Counted from the stretch's first letter, positions 1 to 8,502 are shown. The stretch: DNA of 64,000 nucleotides from Ligilactobacillus faecis (GCF_029889745.1 NZ_CP123639.1:996501-1060500), one strand, 5' to 3'. The notes: generated from the sequence alone by a model not told the origin. Made by a program: numbers and translations.

Positions 1-1
1 T

Positions 2-712
2 GAAAATGACTTTCCTGAGGTCGATCTAGTCCGATTTGGTAAGAGCATCGATGAGATCATGGAACGAAAAACGTTTAGACAGTGCTCACTCTTGCTTCAG
101 TTTAGAGGTGCGCTTAAGCAGTATCGAAAGTATTATGAATACGAACAAATAAGCGGAACAACAAGAAAGAAGGCCCAGTTGATCCCAGAAGTTGCGTTTC
201 GTGAAGCACTTGCCAATGCACTTGTCCATCGTGCTTGGGATGTTTCAGCTAATATTTTGATCTCAATGTATGCAGATCGGATCGAGCTCCGTTCACCTGG
301 TGGTTTACCTTTTGGAGTCACAAAAGATGAGTACTTGCGGGGGTATATCTCTGTCCCGCGCAACCCGATCATTGCTAATCTCTTTTTTAGATTGAAATAT
401 ATCGAAATGTTTGGGACTGGTATCTTACGGATCAAAAATGCGTATGTGGATGAGTTTGTACAACCAAGTTTTCAAGTACTGCCAAACGCTGTGATGATCA
501 CGTTACCAGTTTTGCATGCGAAAACAGAGCTTTCCAAAGATGAATTATTAGTGTTAGAGCAGTTTGAGACGGGGGAGCTTTTATCTAAGCGGGAACTAGT
601 CACTTTGACTGGTTTGAGCAGTAGTAAGCTTAGTCGCTTGCTAGCTAAATTAGTGAGTGACCACCGTTTGACCCGCATTGGTGCTGGACGAGCTACTAAG
701 TATCAAAGGTAA
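2..712 (+). CDS. AlbA/ATPase-type putative transcriptional regulator, 3' part
   Basis: The frame is open from base 2, so the start lies outside the window and the ATG at 59 is probably internal. The visible part fits the C-terminal half of the Schlafen AlbA_2 plus HATPase_c_4 regulators: an ATPase-like stretch with REALANALVHRAWD, then RIELRSPGGLP and FGTGILRI, followed by a C-terminal winged-helix-like segment (LLSKRELVTLTGLSSSKLSRLL). These proteins are predicted regulators whose ligands are mostly unknown. The downstream neighbour is convergent. The family call rests on the N- and G-box-like motifs; the target is unknown. Confidence 0.75.
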   Translation, partial: ENDFPEVDLVRFGKSIDEIMERKTFRQCSLLLQFRGALKQYRKYYEYEQISGTTRKKAQLIPEVAFREALANALVHRAWDVSANILISMYADRIELRSPGGLPFGVTKDEYLRGYISVPRNPIIANLFFRLKYIEMFGTGILRIKNAYVDEFVQPSFQVLPNAVMITLPVLHAKTELSKDELLVLEQFETGELLSKRELVTLTGLSSSKLSRLLAKLVSDHRLTRIGAGRATKYQR

Positions 713-721
713 ATTTACAAT

Positions 722-758
722 AAAAAATAAACCATCCGTACAATTTAGCGGATAGTTT
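722..758 (-). terminator. Terminator of the 28-codon minus-strand gene
   Basis: Arms 729-738 and 749-758 pair over ten positions. The single non-Watson-Crick position is a G-U wobble on the minus-strand transcript but a C-A mismatch on the plus strand, and the U-run (722-728) is on the minus strand. Both facts say it serves the minus-strand transcript. The stop codon of the small gene lies inside the stem. Confidence 0.7.
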
Positions 759-843
759 AAATAAAAGAAGCTAATATTTTAGAATCTGAAAAGCGCCATT
801 GCAGACGCCAGAGTCCAGGTGCGGCATTCATTAAAAACAACAT
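757..843 (-). CDS. Small 28-residue peptide gene, unidentified
   Basis: A short ORF with complete expression signals. ATG 843-841 follows a ribosome binding site reading AGAGGTGAG (848-856), and the stop TAA at 759-757 falls in a terminator stem. The product begins MLFLMNAAPGLWRL and contains two Trp and three Arg, giving a short hydrophobic, basic, Trp-rich peptide. I do not recognise it. It could be a type I toxin-like membrane peptide, a leader or a signalling peptide. It lies between a convergent AlbA-type regulator and a divergent ABC/two-component operon. The gene call rests on the signals, not on homology. Confidence 0.5.
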   Translation of the reverse strand: MLFLMNAAPGLWRLQWRFSDSKILASFI

Positions 844-879
844 AGCTCTCACCTCTACGTAGCTCTAATTTACAAGCTA

Positions 880-908
880 ATTATAATTTTTGAGTTTAGT
901 CAAAGCAA
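880..908 (-). promoter_or_regulatory. Promoter of the 28-codon gene
   Basis: On the minus strand TTGCTT (908-903) and TATAAT (885-880) are separated by 17 nt. The predicted transcription start is near 873, about 30 nt before the start codon. Confidence 0.65.
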
Positions 909-943
909 CTACTGAGCAATAGGTTTAGAAAATCAAATATCAT

Positions 944-974
944 AAAAAGTCGTTCTTTGGGGCGACTTTTTTTG
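944..974 (+). terminator. Hairpin with T-run upstream of the ABC operon
   Basis: AAAAAGTCG (944-952) pairs with CGACTTTTT (963-971), followed by more T. It insulates the ABC/two-component operon from upstream transcription. The opposite strand also ends in several T, so it may act in both directions. Confidence 0.65.
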
Positions 975-1000
975 TGACATTTGTCATGAAATAGTATGAC
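975..1000 (+). promoter_or_regulatory. Overlapping palindromes, candidate response-regulator operator
   Basis: TGACA-TT-TGTCA (975-986) overlaps GTCAT-N8-ATGAC (983-1000). Such short inverted repeats directly upstream of a NarL/LuxR-type regulator operon are typical autoregulatory sites. The natural candidate to bind is the regulator encoded at 3771-4376. Binding is inferred. Confidence 0.5.
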
Positions 1001-1050
1001 ACTCACGCCTAGGAAGGGCTAGCTTCTTTGTTTAGACTAAAGGAAAGGAT

Positions 1051-1950
1051 GTGAAAGAGATGAAAAGAGTAGTCAAAGTTAAAAATGTTGCCAAAGCGTA
1101 CGATAACAAATTTGTTTTAAAACAAGTTGGATTTGAGATCAAAAAAGGTGAGTTGGTAGCTCTTTTAGGTAAAAATGGTGCGGGAAAGTCAACTTTGTTG
1201 AATGTTTTGTTACAATTGACACCTAAAGATCAAGGCGAGATCGAGATCTTAGGTGAAAAGAGCTTAAAAACTGAGGCACTTGGAGTGATGTTTCAAGAAG
1301 ATTTTGTCCTTGAACGAGTAACTGTCAAGGAGATCATCGAGTTGTGGCGAAGTTATTATCCTAAAAGTAAAAGTTATGCCGAATTAATAAAGATCGCAGG
1401 ATTGGTTGAGAAATCAAATGTATTAATAACTAAACTCTCAGGTGGTCAAAGGCGGCGTCTGTATTTTGCGTTATGTTTAGCAGGTGATCCAGATCTGATC
1501 ATCTTAGATGAACCGACGGTCGGCATGGATTTGGAGAGCCGCCAAGCATTTTGGCATCAGATCAAAAAGCTGCAAGCCGCTGGTAAAACGTTTTTGATAA
1601 CAAGCCATTATTTAGAAGAGTTGCAAAATATCGCACAACGTTTTTTGATCTTACAGGATGGATGTATAACTTTTGCTGGAACTTTGCAGGACTTGCAACA
1701 GAAATATCAAAAAGTGACGGTGCGCTTTAGAAGCTCATTAAAACCAAGTTTTTTTAGAAAATTAGCTGGGGTCGTGCAGCTACAGTCCGAGGTTGGGAAT
1801 TATACTTTACAGACGACTAAATTGAACGAATTTCTTAAACAATTAACACCTTATTTGGCAGAACTTGAAGATTTAAATATCGAACAAGGTACGTTAAATG
1901 AGCTCTTTTTAGAGATCACTGGAGGGAATAGCGATGTTTTATCAAAGTAA
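1051..1950 (+). CDS. ABC transporter ATP-binding protein
   Basis: Nucleotide-binding subunit of a type-2 ABC exporter. Walker A GKNGAGKST is at about residues 40-48, the signature is LSGGQRRR, Walker B is DLIILDEP and the switch histidine is in TSHYLEEL. At 299 residues it has the usual C-terminal extension of drug, bacteriocin or sodium exporters. GTG 1051 has AAAGGA 6 nt upstream; ATG 1060 is an alternative with a second AAAGGA 10 nt upstream. It overlaps the permease gene by 17 nt and heads a four-gene operon with a sensor kinase and response regulator. That layout suggests an exporter induced by the compound it removes or by membrane stress. Substrate unknown. Confidence 0.9.
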   Translation: MKEMKRVVKVKNVAKAYDNKFVLKQVGFEIKKGELVALLGKNGAGKSTLLNVLLQLTPKDQGEIEILGEKSLKTEALGVMFQEDFVLERVTVKEIIELWRSYYPKSKSYAELIKIAGLVEKSNVLITKLSGGQRRRLYFALCLAGDPDLIILDEPTVGMDLESRQAFWHQIKKLQAAGKTFLITSHYLEELQNIAQRFLILQDGCITFAGTLQDLQQKYQKVTVRFRSSLKPSFFRKLAGVVQLQSEVGNYTLQTTKLNEFLKQLTPYLAELEDLNIEQGTLNELFLEITGGNSDVLSK

Positions 1951-2653
1951 ACTCAATTTTAAGCGGATCATTTTAAGAAATCCAAATTTTTTCTTCTTTG
2001 ATATTTTGTTACCAATTTTATTTTATTTACTTTTTACCAAGATCATGCCGGCTAATCCGACATTTAAACGCGATTATCTTGTGTCGATGATGATCTATGC
2101 TAATTTACTAGGATCAGTTTTGACGGTCGCTAATACTTTAGTGATCGATCATGTAAGTGGCTATGCTAAATTATTACAGGTACTTCCGTATAAACAATGG
2201 CAATACTATGTATCGATCGGAAGTGTCTTTTGGTTGTTGAACGTCTTTTGTGTAGGGGCTTTAGGATTGACTGGTTGGGTATTCAATGGTATCGTTTTTT
2301 CAATGAAATTATGGTTGATCTTAGAAGGACTTATCCCTCTATTAGCTACTCCGTTGATGTTGATCGGGATGTTGCTAGCAACGTCACGTGATCTAAACAC
2401 AGTCAATATTTTAGGAAATATTGTCTTTTTATTAGCGATCATCAGTGGTTTGTGGTTCCCATTCCAAACTTTGCCACCTTGGGTTCAAGCTATTGGACGT
2501 TATACGCCAGTATATTATGTAGCTGAACTTGCTCGTGGGTTGATTCAGGGACAGATGTTTAACTGGGGATATCTTTTTGGGCTTATTTTGTGGAGCATTA
2601 TCTTAGTAAGTTTGATCTATGCTGTTGAAAAATTAATTCGAAGGACAAATTAA
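1934..2653 (+). CDS. ABC-2 type permease
   Basis: A 239-residue integral membrane protein with about six hydrophobic segments, beginning MFYQSKLNFKRIILRNPNFF and ending in a basic tail (EKLIRRTN). Size, topology and the PVYYVAELARGLIQG segment fit the ABC-2 membrane family that pairs with NatA/CcmA-like ATPases. The start overlaps the upstream ATPase gene, which implies translational coupling, and only 2 nt separate it from the sensor kinase gene. It is the channel half of the exporter. Confidence 0.85.
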   Translation: MFYQSKLNFKRIILRNPNFFFFDILLPILFYLLFTKIMPANPTFKRDYLVSMMIYANLLGSVLTVANTLVIDHVSGYAKLLQVLPYKQWQYYVSIGSVFWLLNVFCVGALGLTGWVFNGIVFSMKLWLILEGLIPLLATPLMLIGMLLATSRDLNTVNILGNIVFLLAIISGLWFPFQTLPPWVQAIGRYTPVYYVAELARGLIQGQMFNWGYLFGLILWSIILVSLIYAVEKLIRRTN

Positions 2654-2655
2654 GA

Positions 2656-3774
2656 ATGAAAAAGTTTTTGCGCACCTATCTTTTATTTCCTGAGTACCTA
2701 GGGCTTGCTCCGTATTTTTGGTTACTCTTTTTATTACCAGTATTCAGTTTGATCGGTGAGCTAACTGGATCAGAGCGATACTTTTGGTATGGATTGCTCT
2801 TTTTTTATACTAAAGTCTATCGAGATAGCTTTATGACGGCTAAAAATTTTTGCTTACGGGTCGTTGTTCAATTGGTGATCGATCTGATCTTTGCATGGCG
2901 TTTTAACTATATCTATTTATTTATATTCACGTCGTTTTTGATCGGTTCTTTCCCGCTGGCAAAAGTGCAGTTTAAACGTTTATTAGGGCTTTTTTATATG
3001 TTTTTAGCGCTCGGTTTTGGAATAGTATTCTATGGATTATGGTCAGTAAAGGCTAATATTGATATCTTTGACTTAGTTTTGATGATCTTAGCGACAGCTA
3101 TGCCGGTGTTGGCTTCACGTTCTTTAGGGGAAAAACAAAAACAAAAACGGAACTTACAAAATGAAAATCAAAGATTACGTTTATTAGCAGCAGAAAGAGA
3201 TCGGATCGCTCAAGCTTTGCATGATGATCTAGGACAAAGCTTTTCTCTGTTGGCTTTAAAGGCCGAACTAGCTCAGAAGCTTTTAGAAATTGATCCAGTT
3301 AAAACTCAGATCCAGCTTGAGCAAATTGCAACTGAAGCACGTAAAAATTTAGATATTGTACGCCAGATAGTACATGATTTAAAGTACGAGACCTTGGGCC
3401 AGATCTTAGATGGAACAAGTGATAAGTTGAAACAAGCAGAGATCAAGTTGATCGTTGAAAATGCTGAGAATGTAGTCTTGTGGGAAGTGGAGACCCAACA
3501 AACGATCGCAGCGGTCATTAATGAAGCAGTTACAAACACGATCAGGTATAGTCAAGCTAGCTTTTTTAAAATATCTTTTGCTGAAGATGCTCTAAATTAT
3601 CGCGTCATATTAAAAGATAATGGTATCGGATTTGATACTAGACAAGCTTCGTTTGGGATCACGGGTATCAAGCAACGTGTTACTAAAGTAGGTGGCACTA
3701 GCACATTTACGACAGAAAATGGAACGCTGATCACACTTGTATTTCCAAAGCAGAAAGGACTGGTAACAAAATGA
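2656..3774 (+). CDS. Sensor histidine kinase, NarL/DesK-type (HisKA_3)
   Basis: 372 residues. The N-terminal half carries about five to six transmembrane segments and no large extracellular domain, as in DesK- or LiaS-like membrane sensors. A helical linker (QKQKRNLQNENQRLRLLAAERD) leads to the HisKA_3 box IAQALHDDLGQSF with the phospho-accepting His189. The ATPase domain contains NEAVTNTIRYSQA and DNGIGFD. The gene overlaps the response regulator gene by 4 nt. It probably senses the envelope or the exporter's substrate within the bilayer. Confidence 0.9.
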   Translation: MKKFLRTYLLFPEYLGLAPYFWLLFLLPVFSLIGELTGSERYFWYGLLFFYTKVYRDSFMTAKNFCLRVVVQLVIDLIFAWRFNYIYLFIFTSFLIGSFPLAKVQFKRLLGLFYMFLALGFGIVFYGLWSVKANIDIFDLVLMILATAMPVLASRSLGEKQKQKRNLQNENQRLRLLAAERDRIAQALHDDLGQSFSLLALKAELAQKLLEIDPVKTQIQLEQIATEARKNLDIVRQIVHDLKYETLGQILDGTSDKLKQAEIKLIVENAENVVLWEVETQQTIAAVINEAVTNTIRYSQASFFKISFAEDALNYRVILKDNGIGFDTRQASFGITGIKQRVTKVGGTSTFTTENGTLITLVFPKQKGLVTK

Positions 3775-4376
3775 TAACGATCTATTTAGCAGAAGATCAA
3801 GTAATGATCGCACAAGCACTACAAACACTTCTTGATTTGGAAGCGGATCTAAAAGTTCTCGGAGTCGCAAATGATGGACAACAAGCCTTAAAAGATATTT
3901 TAGAACTCAAACCAGATATAGCGCTATTAGATATTGAGATGCCACATTTGAATGGCTTAGATGTAGCAACACAGCTAAGAGAAAGTGTTTGGTCAGGAAA
4001 AGTTATCGTTTTAACAACATTTGCGCGAAAGGAATATTTTGCTAAGGCAATAAAAAATGAGGTTGCCGGTTATTTGTTGAAAGATTCACCGAGTGTAGAT
4101 CTGATCCAAACGATCAAAACAGTTTTTAATGGTCAAACTGTCTATGAGAGTCGTTTAGTCAAAGGGATGTTCACCAAGGAGGAATGTCCGTTGACTAAGC
4201 GAGAATTACAGATCTTGAGTGCATTGCAAACTTCAAGTAATACACAACAGATCGCTCAAAAAGTCTACTTAGCTGAAGGAACGATCAGAAATTATATTTC
4301 AGCGATCTTGAGCAAGACAGGAACTAGTTCGCGCCTAGAAGCTGTGCTCTTAGCTAAGGAAAATGGTTGGATCTAA
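3771..4376 (+). CDS. Response regulator, NarL/LuxR family
   Basis: 201 residues. The receiver domain has acidic residues E8 and D9, phospho-acceptor Asp54 in ALLDIEMPHLNG and a conserved Lys in LKDSPS. A LuxR-type helix-turn-helix covers about residues 135-195 (LTKRELQILSAL, then AEGTIRNYISAILSKTG). It is the last gene of the ABC/kinase operon and probably binds the palindromes at 975-1000. Confidence 0.9.
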   Translation: MITIYLAEDQVMIAQALQTLLDLEADLKVLGVANDGQQALKDILELKPDIALLDIEMPHLNGLDVATQLRESVWSGKVIVLTTFARKEYFAKAIKNEVAGYLLKDSPSVDLIQTIKTVFNGQTVYESRLVKGMFTKEECPLTKRELQILSALQTSSNTQQIAQKVYLAEGTIRNYISAILSKTGTSSRLEAVLLAKENGWI

Positions 4377-4534
4377 ATGAAATAATATAAGTCTAGAAAT
4401 AATTTTCAATAAGTTACTAAGTTGATTTTAAATGGTGGTAAAATTAAAGCGATAAAGTGAGTAGGTGTTTGATCGTATATCAATAGCTACACATGTTGGA
4501 GCAGAGAGGCGCTAGAATGATATTATAGGAAATG
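4377..4534 (+). other. Intergenic stretch with no gene found
   Basis: AT-rich DNA after the response regulator gene. Both strands were read and no ORF with a credible ribosome binding site was found. It ends in the hairpin at 4535-4572. Confidence 0.4.
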
Positions 4535-4572
4535 AAGAAGCATGACATATCGTCATTGCTTCTTTTTTATTT
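4535..4572 (+). terminator. Terminator after the ABC/two-component operon
   Basis: AAGAAGCATGAC (4535-4546) pairs with GTCATTGCTTCTT (4552-4564) with one mismatch, followed by a T-run. It overlaps the 3' end of the convergent XRE gene. Confidence 0.75.
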
Positions 4573-4923
4573 TTTGGGGAATTCCTCTAGAGATCTAAAA
4601 AGATCTAGAAAAACTTTGCTGAATTGTTCAGCATCTTCATTAGGTAGGTTTTGAAGTTTTAAAAAGAGTAATTCGGTGTAAGGCGTAGAATTATCTGAAA
4701 ATTGCGGTTTTTTAGTAGAGAGTAGAGTGGCTAAATCGACCTCAAGTGTATTTGCGATATTTGCGAGATTTTGAATACTGATATTGGTAGAAGCATCATT
4801 TTCTAACAAAGAAATATACTTAACAGATAAATTGCTTTTTTCAGCTAGTTGTTCTTGAGTCATTCCTTGCTGCTTGCGATAAAATCTGATCGTTTGTCCG
4901 ATATCGATTTGCTTAGAACTCAT
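4567..4923 (-). CDS. XRE-family transcriptional regulator
   Basis: 118 residues. An N-terminal Cro/C1-type helix-turn-helix covers about residues 8-65 (IGQTIRFYRKQQGMTQEQLAEKSNLSV region, then YISLLENDASTNISIQNLANIANTL). The C-terminal tail of about 45 residues is probably for dimerisation or ligand sensing. It is divergent from the acyltransferase gene at 5173. The 250-nt space between them holds several similar repeats that may be its operators. Confidence 0.88.
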   Translation of the reverse strand: MSSKQIDIGQTIRFYRKQQGMTQEQLAEKSNLSVKYISLLENDASTNISIQNLANIANTLEVDLATLLSTKKPQFSDNSTPYTELLFLKLQNLPNEDAEQFSKVFLDLFRSLEEFPKK

Positions 4924-4961
4924 ATTTATACACTCCTATCATATTTACTTTTTATGATAGA

Positions 4962-5059
4962 AAAATATTTCCTGTATTATAACTTAATATATTTCTGTAT
5001 AAACTAGTAAAATATTTCTTGTTATACGTGTTTATTGGAAATATAATTCTTGTTATAGG
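4962..5059. repeat. Four imperfect direct repeats, candidate XRE operators
   Basis: Copies resembling ATATTTCTTGTTATA lie at about 4964-4981, 4987-5003, 5011-5027 and 5041-5057, spaced about 23-31 nt. They fill the space between the divergent xre and acyltransferase genes. Repeats on one helical face next to an XRE gene suggest cooperative operators, but the DNA is AT-rich and binding is not shown. Confidence 0.45.
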
Positions 5060-5172
5060 GTTGTAAAAGGATATGCTATGTAAAAATGGCAAATAACAGC
5101 CTGTATTTGTATAGAATATCTGTTTATCTTTGATCGGGAAAACAAAAGTAAGTTAGGGAGAAATGTAGATTT

Positions 5173-6255
5173 ATGACCAAAAGAAATTATGGGATCGATC
5201 TACTCAGGATCGTTTCGATGTATCTGATCGTTTTGAATCATATTTTGCTTATTGGGGGTGTGCTCGGTCAAGCTACACAATTAGGAACAGGAACGTTCAA
5301 TTATAAATTGAGTTGGTTGCTTGACATTATCTGTTATGGAGCTGTTAATTGCTATGCTTTGATATCGGGGTATGTAGGTGTTACGAGTCGATACAAACCC
5401 CAAAACATCATCCGCTTATGGTTACAAGTTTTATTTTATTCAGTCGTTTTGAATATTGCAGTGGTAGCTTTAGTGCCTGGCTTAAAACTAAGTAAAGAAG
5501 ATCTCCTGGCGATGTTTATGCCGATCTCATATCAAAGATACTGGTATTTTTCTGCGTATTTTGTGCTTTTTCTTTTTATACCGTTTTTGAACTATCTTTT
5601 GAATAATCTAAGTCGAGCTTCATTGCAAAAAATGCTCTTCATGCTGATCATGATCTTTTCTTTTGGCGAGACCTTTATTTTTCGGGTCAAAGATTTTTTA
5701 GCACTTAACAGTGGGTACAGTGCTTTATGGCTTCTTGTCTTGTATTTGATCGGGGGCTATATTCGTTTATATGATTGGAACTTATGGCACGCCGATCGAC
5801 TGGTATTTAGTGGACTTGTACTCCTTTCTTTTATTTGCTTTTTAGTCTTTGGGGGTGAAGCAGGACATGGACGGGTCTTAGTCAACTATCCAGCACCTAC
5901 GATCCTGTTGATGGCGATCGCATTATTAGCTTATTTCAAAGATCTCAAACTCGATCCTCGAAGTATCAAATGGATAAAATGGTTTGCTCCTTTGACGTTT
6001 GGGGTCTATTTGATCCACTTACAACCCATGGTAGCGGTGCATCTTATGCAGGGGCGTTTTAGCTCACTTGCAAAAGAAGCGCCTTTGATCTTATTAGTAG
6101 ATGTTGTAGGTGGAAGTTTGTTGATCTATTTAGGATGTTCATTGCTTGAAAAATTAAGGCAAGTACTTTTTAGCTTATTAAGAATAGAGTTACTTGTTCA
6201 GAAGATAAAAACATTGTTAGTGCAAGTCGTTCATTTAGGAACGAGTAGATTATAG
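5173..6255 (+). CDS. Acyltransferase 3 family membrane protein
   Basis: A 360-residue polytopic protein of the acyltransferase-3 (OatA/WecH-like) membrane family. It starts YGIDLLRIVSMYLIVLNHIL, with the family's conserved Arg and His in the first helix, and has about ten hydrophobic segments. No SGNH extracellular domain is attached, unlike OatA. Such proteins acetylate or otherwise acylate cell-wall polysaccharide, teichoic acid or exopolysaccharide at the membrane. The next gene starts about 20 nt downstream and is also a large membrane protein, suggesting a two-gene unit for surface-glycan decoration. The substrate is not visible. Confidence 0.85.
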   Translation: MTKRNYGIDLLRIVSMYLIVLNHILLIGGVLGQATQLGTGTFNYKLSWLLDIICYGAVNCYALISGYVGVTSRYKPQNIIRLWLQVLFYSVVLNIAVVALVPGLKLSKEDLLAMFMPISYQRYWYFSAYFVLFLFIPFLNYLLNNLSRASLQKMLFMLIMIFSFGETFIFRVKDFLALNSGYSALWLLVLYLIGGYIRLYDWNLWHADRLVFSGLVLLSFICFLVFGGEAGHGRVLVNYPAPTILLMAIALLAYFKDLKLDPRSIKWIKWFAPLTFGVYLIHLQPMVAVHLMQGRFSSLAKEAPLILLVDVVGGSLLIYLGCSLLEKLRQVLFSLLRIELLVQKIKTLLVQVVHLGTSRL

Positions 6256-6276
6256 TTAATGGTCGAGGTGGATAAA

Positions 6277-8010
6277 GTGAACAGATCAAAGAGAAATATT
6301 GAGATATTATTATTATTTTGTTGTTTGAGTTTCTTTTTTACCTTTTGGGTAGCGAGAACTCAGTTATTGAGTGGCTTTACTTCAGATGGTAGTTTTCATT
6401 TTTCACGGGCAGAAGAGATCTATCAAAATTTACGCTCAGGACATTTATTTACATTTATTGCGACGCATACCTTTCACAACAGCGGTGTCGGTTCATTCTT
6501 ATTTTATCCGACAGTCTTTTTATATCCTTGGGCGCTTCTAAGATTCGTTTTTGATCCGATCATGGCTTTTTATATTTGGTATGGTCTTTTCATGTTCTTG
6601 ACCCTTAGTTGTGCTTACTATGCCATGTATGGTTTCTCACGTGATCGTTTGCGGGCGGTAATGTTTGCGCTCTTTTATACGATCTCGAGCTATCATGTTT
6701 ATTTGGGACTTAGAAATTACGTTTTAGGCGAATTTATCGCCTATACTTTTATTCCGCTCGCCATGTATGGTTTTTACGAAGTCATCTGGGGTGATCAGCG
6801 TAAATGGTCTCTTCTAGCAGGAGGTGTGGCTTTACTGACTTATAGTCACATGATCAGTGTTGTTATTACGGTAGGGCTTTTTATTTGCTTATTTCTTTGT
6901 CGATTAATAGTAGATCGCCATTTTTCAAAAGAAAGATGGGTGACACTGCTTAAGAGTGTAGCAGTAACTTTTCTTTTGGTCGCTTGGTTCGTATACCCAT
7001 TTTGGACAGACTTCATCAAAACGCGTTTAGGGACTCCTAGTTTTGGCTTTGCATTTTTATATAGTATGCAAGATCTGTGACAAGCATCTTTGGAAAATTA
7101 TGCGACTAACCGAGGTTTAGGGATCGTTTTACTTGCAACCGCACTTGGTGGCTGGTACTTTGTTCGCCACGATAAGCGTGAATTGAGTCTTTATATCTTG
7201 GGGCTGATCTTTATCGTATTATCGACAAATCTTTTTCCATATACTGAGATAGCTCGGATCAAGTTTCTGAAGATCTTAGGGGTGATCCAGTTCCCGTATC
7301 GTTTTACGACCTATTCATCATTCTTTATGGCAGCTATCTTATCATTGGTTTTAGTGTGCATATTTAGACATTTTCAAGGTAAAACAAAAGTGTTAGTGGG
7401 CTTGTTTGTGCTTAGTATTGCAATGTGTTTATATGTTCAGACACTTACTCCTGTGTTGGAGCGACTCTACAATGTTTCAGCAACAACGCTATTAAAGAAG
7501 GCGACTGATAAATTTGCGACGATTCCAGAAGGGGCTGTCATAAGTAAGAAAAACTATTACGACCTGTATACTTATCGGATACCTTATGGTGAGACTGATT
7601 ATTATCCTAAAGTCGCGTTTGACGGAAACATGATCGAGACAAATCCAAAGACGCAAAGTATTTTGCTACATCAGGCCTATATCAACCATAAAGTTATGGT
7701 GGTTTCTCCACGACCACAAGCTAATGCACTAGAGTATCAAATAAAATTAAAAAATGTGGCCACGGTCGATCTGCCAGTTGTAGCTTATCCGAGTGAAAAA
7801 GTTTCTGTTAATGGGCGCACAAGTGCATATACAGTTAGTGAGCGCGGAACAGTTCAAGTCAACTTAGAACGTGGTGTGAATAATGTCACAGTTTACTTTG
7901 AAATGAAGAAGCCTTACTATGTTTTATTTGGTCTTGCTGTGCTGACATGGTTTGTTTTGCTCGTGACACAATTTATCAAATTGAAAAAAGCATTGCACGA
8001 TAGTAATTGA
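6277..8010 (+). pseudogene. Large membrane protein (PTPS-related/GT-C-like), cut by in-frame TGA
   Basis: One reading frame runs from 6277 to 8010 with a single TGA at 7078-7080; no frame change occurs across it. GTG 6277 is preferred because GAGGTGG (6265-6271) lies 5 nt upstream; an ATG at 6259 lacks such a site. The whole would be 577 codons: about ten membrane segments, then an extracytoplasmic beta-rich region and a last helix with a basic tail. It resembles PTPS-related or YfhO-like membrane proteins linked to glycan or lipoteichoic-acid glycosylation. TGG to TGA is a simple origin. The parts (about 267 and 306 residues) may be nonfunctional, or this is a read error. Confidence 0.7.
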
Positions 8011-8162
8011 TAGTCATACTTGAGTTCTAAACTTTCAACCAGTTCATTGATTTAGAGAGCTAGACGAGTTTTTTTGGAATATATTCTAAAGAGATGTTCA
8101 AAATGATCATGTGTTAATTTATGTTATTCTTTCGGGGGGATCGTGAGATAGCTGGGTAGGGC

Positions 8163-8417
8163 TCAATCGTGAAAAAGAAAAGAACTACCCGCTATAGCTC
8201 CTGTTAGTTGTGGTAATTCACTTAGAATAGGCCCACCACCCATTGATAAAATATAAAGTAGTGTATCTTTAAAACCAAGTTTTTTCTGGCGTATAAGATC
8301 ACTTTTAGGATCGACAACATATTTTTCTTGGTCGATCGAGTCAAAGGTAGTTAAAAATAACTTCTTCAATTGTGCTATATTCATAATGCTTACCGCAGCT
8401 AAAATCATAGATGTCAA
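8163..8417 (-). pseudogene. IS4-family transposase, N-terminal remnant
   Basis: 84 codons. The segment MNIAQLKKLFLTTFDSID...GFKDTLLYILSMGGG matches the N-terminus typical of IS4-family transposases in lactobacilli, but the ORF ends where several hundred residues with the DDE triad should follow. The likely start is the internal ATG at 8384. The last 20 or so residues look unrelated, so the truncation point is near 8230. A perfect 21-bp inverted repeat lies upstream at 8420-8469. Confidence 0.55.
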
Positions 8418-8419
8418 AT

Positions 8420-8469
8420 AAGAGAGCTTGTATCAAATTTTAATTTAGAAATTTGATACAAGCTCTCTT
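8420..8469. repeat. Perfect 21-bp inverted repeat with 8-nt loop
   Basis: Arms 8420-8440 and 8449-8469 are exact reverse complements; the loop is 8441-8448. It lies between the 3' end of the GNAT gene (minus) and the IS4 remnant. It can serve as the GNAT gene's terminator. It may instead be the hairpin that IS4-type elements carry ahead of the transposase to block outside transcription. The minus-strand T-run after it is weak. Confidence 0.75.
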
Positions 8470-8502
8470 GCTTTAATGACATTGCTTTTACGAGGGATCT
8501 TT

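Noticed and set aside
757-843. Naming the 28-residue peptide as a holin-like or Fst-type toxin
   Set aside because: Its sequence does not show the single long helix and charged tail of those families.
4377-4534. Small RNA or peptide gene before the hairpin at 4535
   Set aside because: No promoter with proper spacing and no ORF with a ribosome binding site on either strand; the hairpin is explained by the operon's end.
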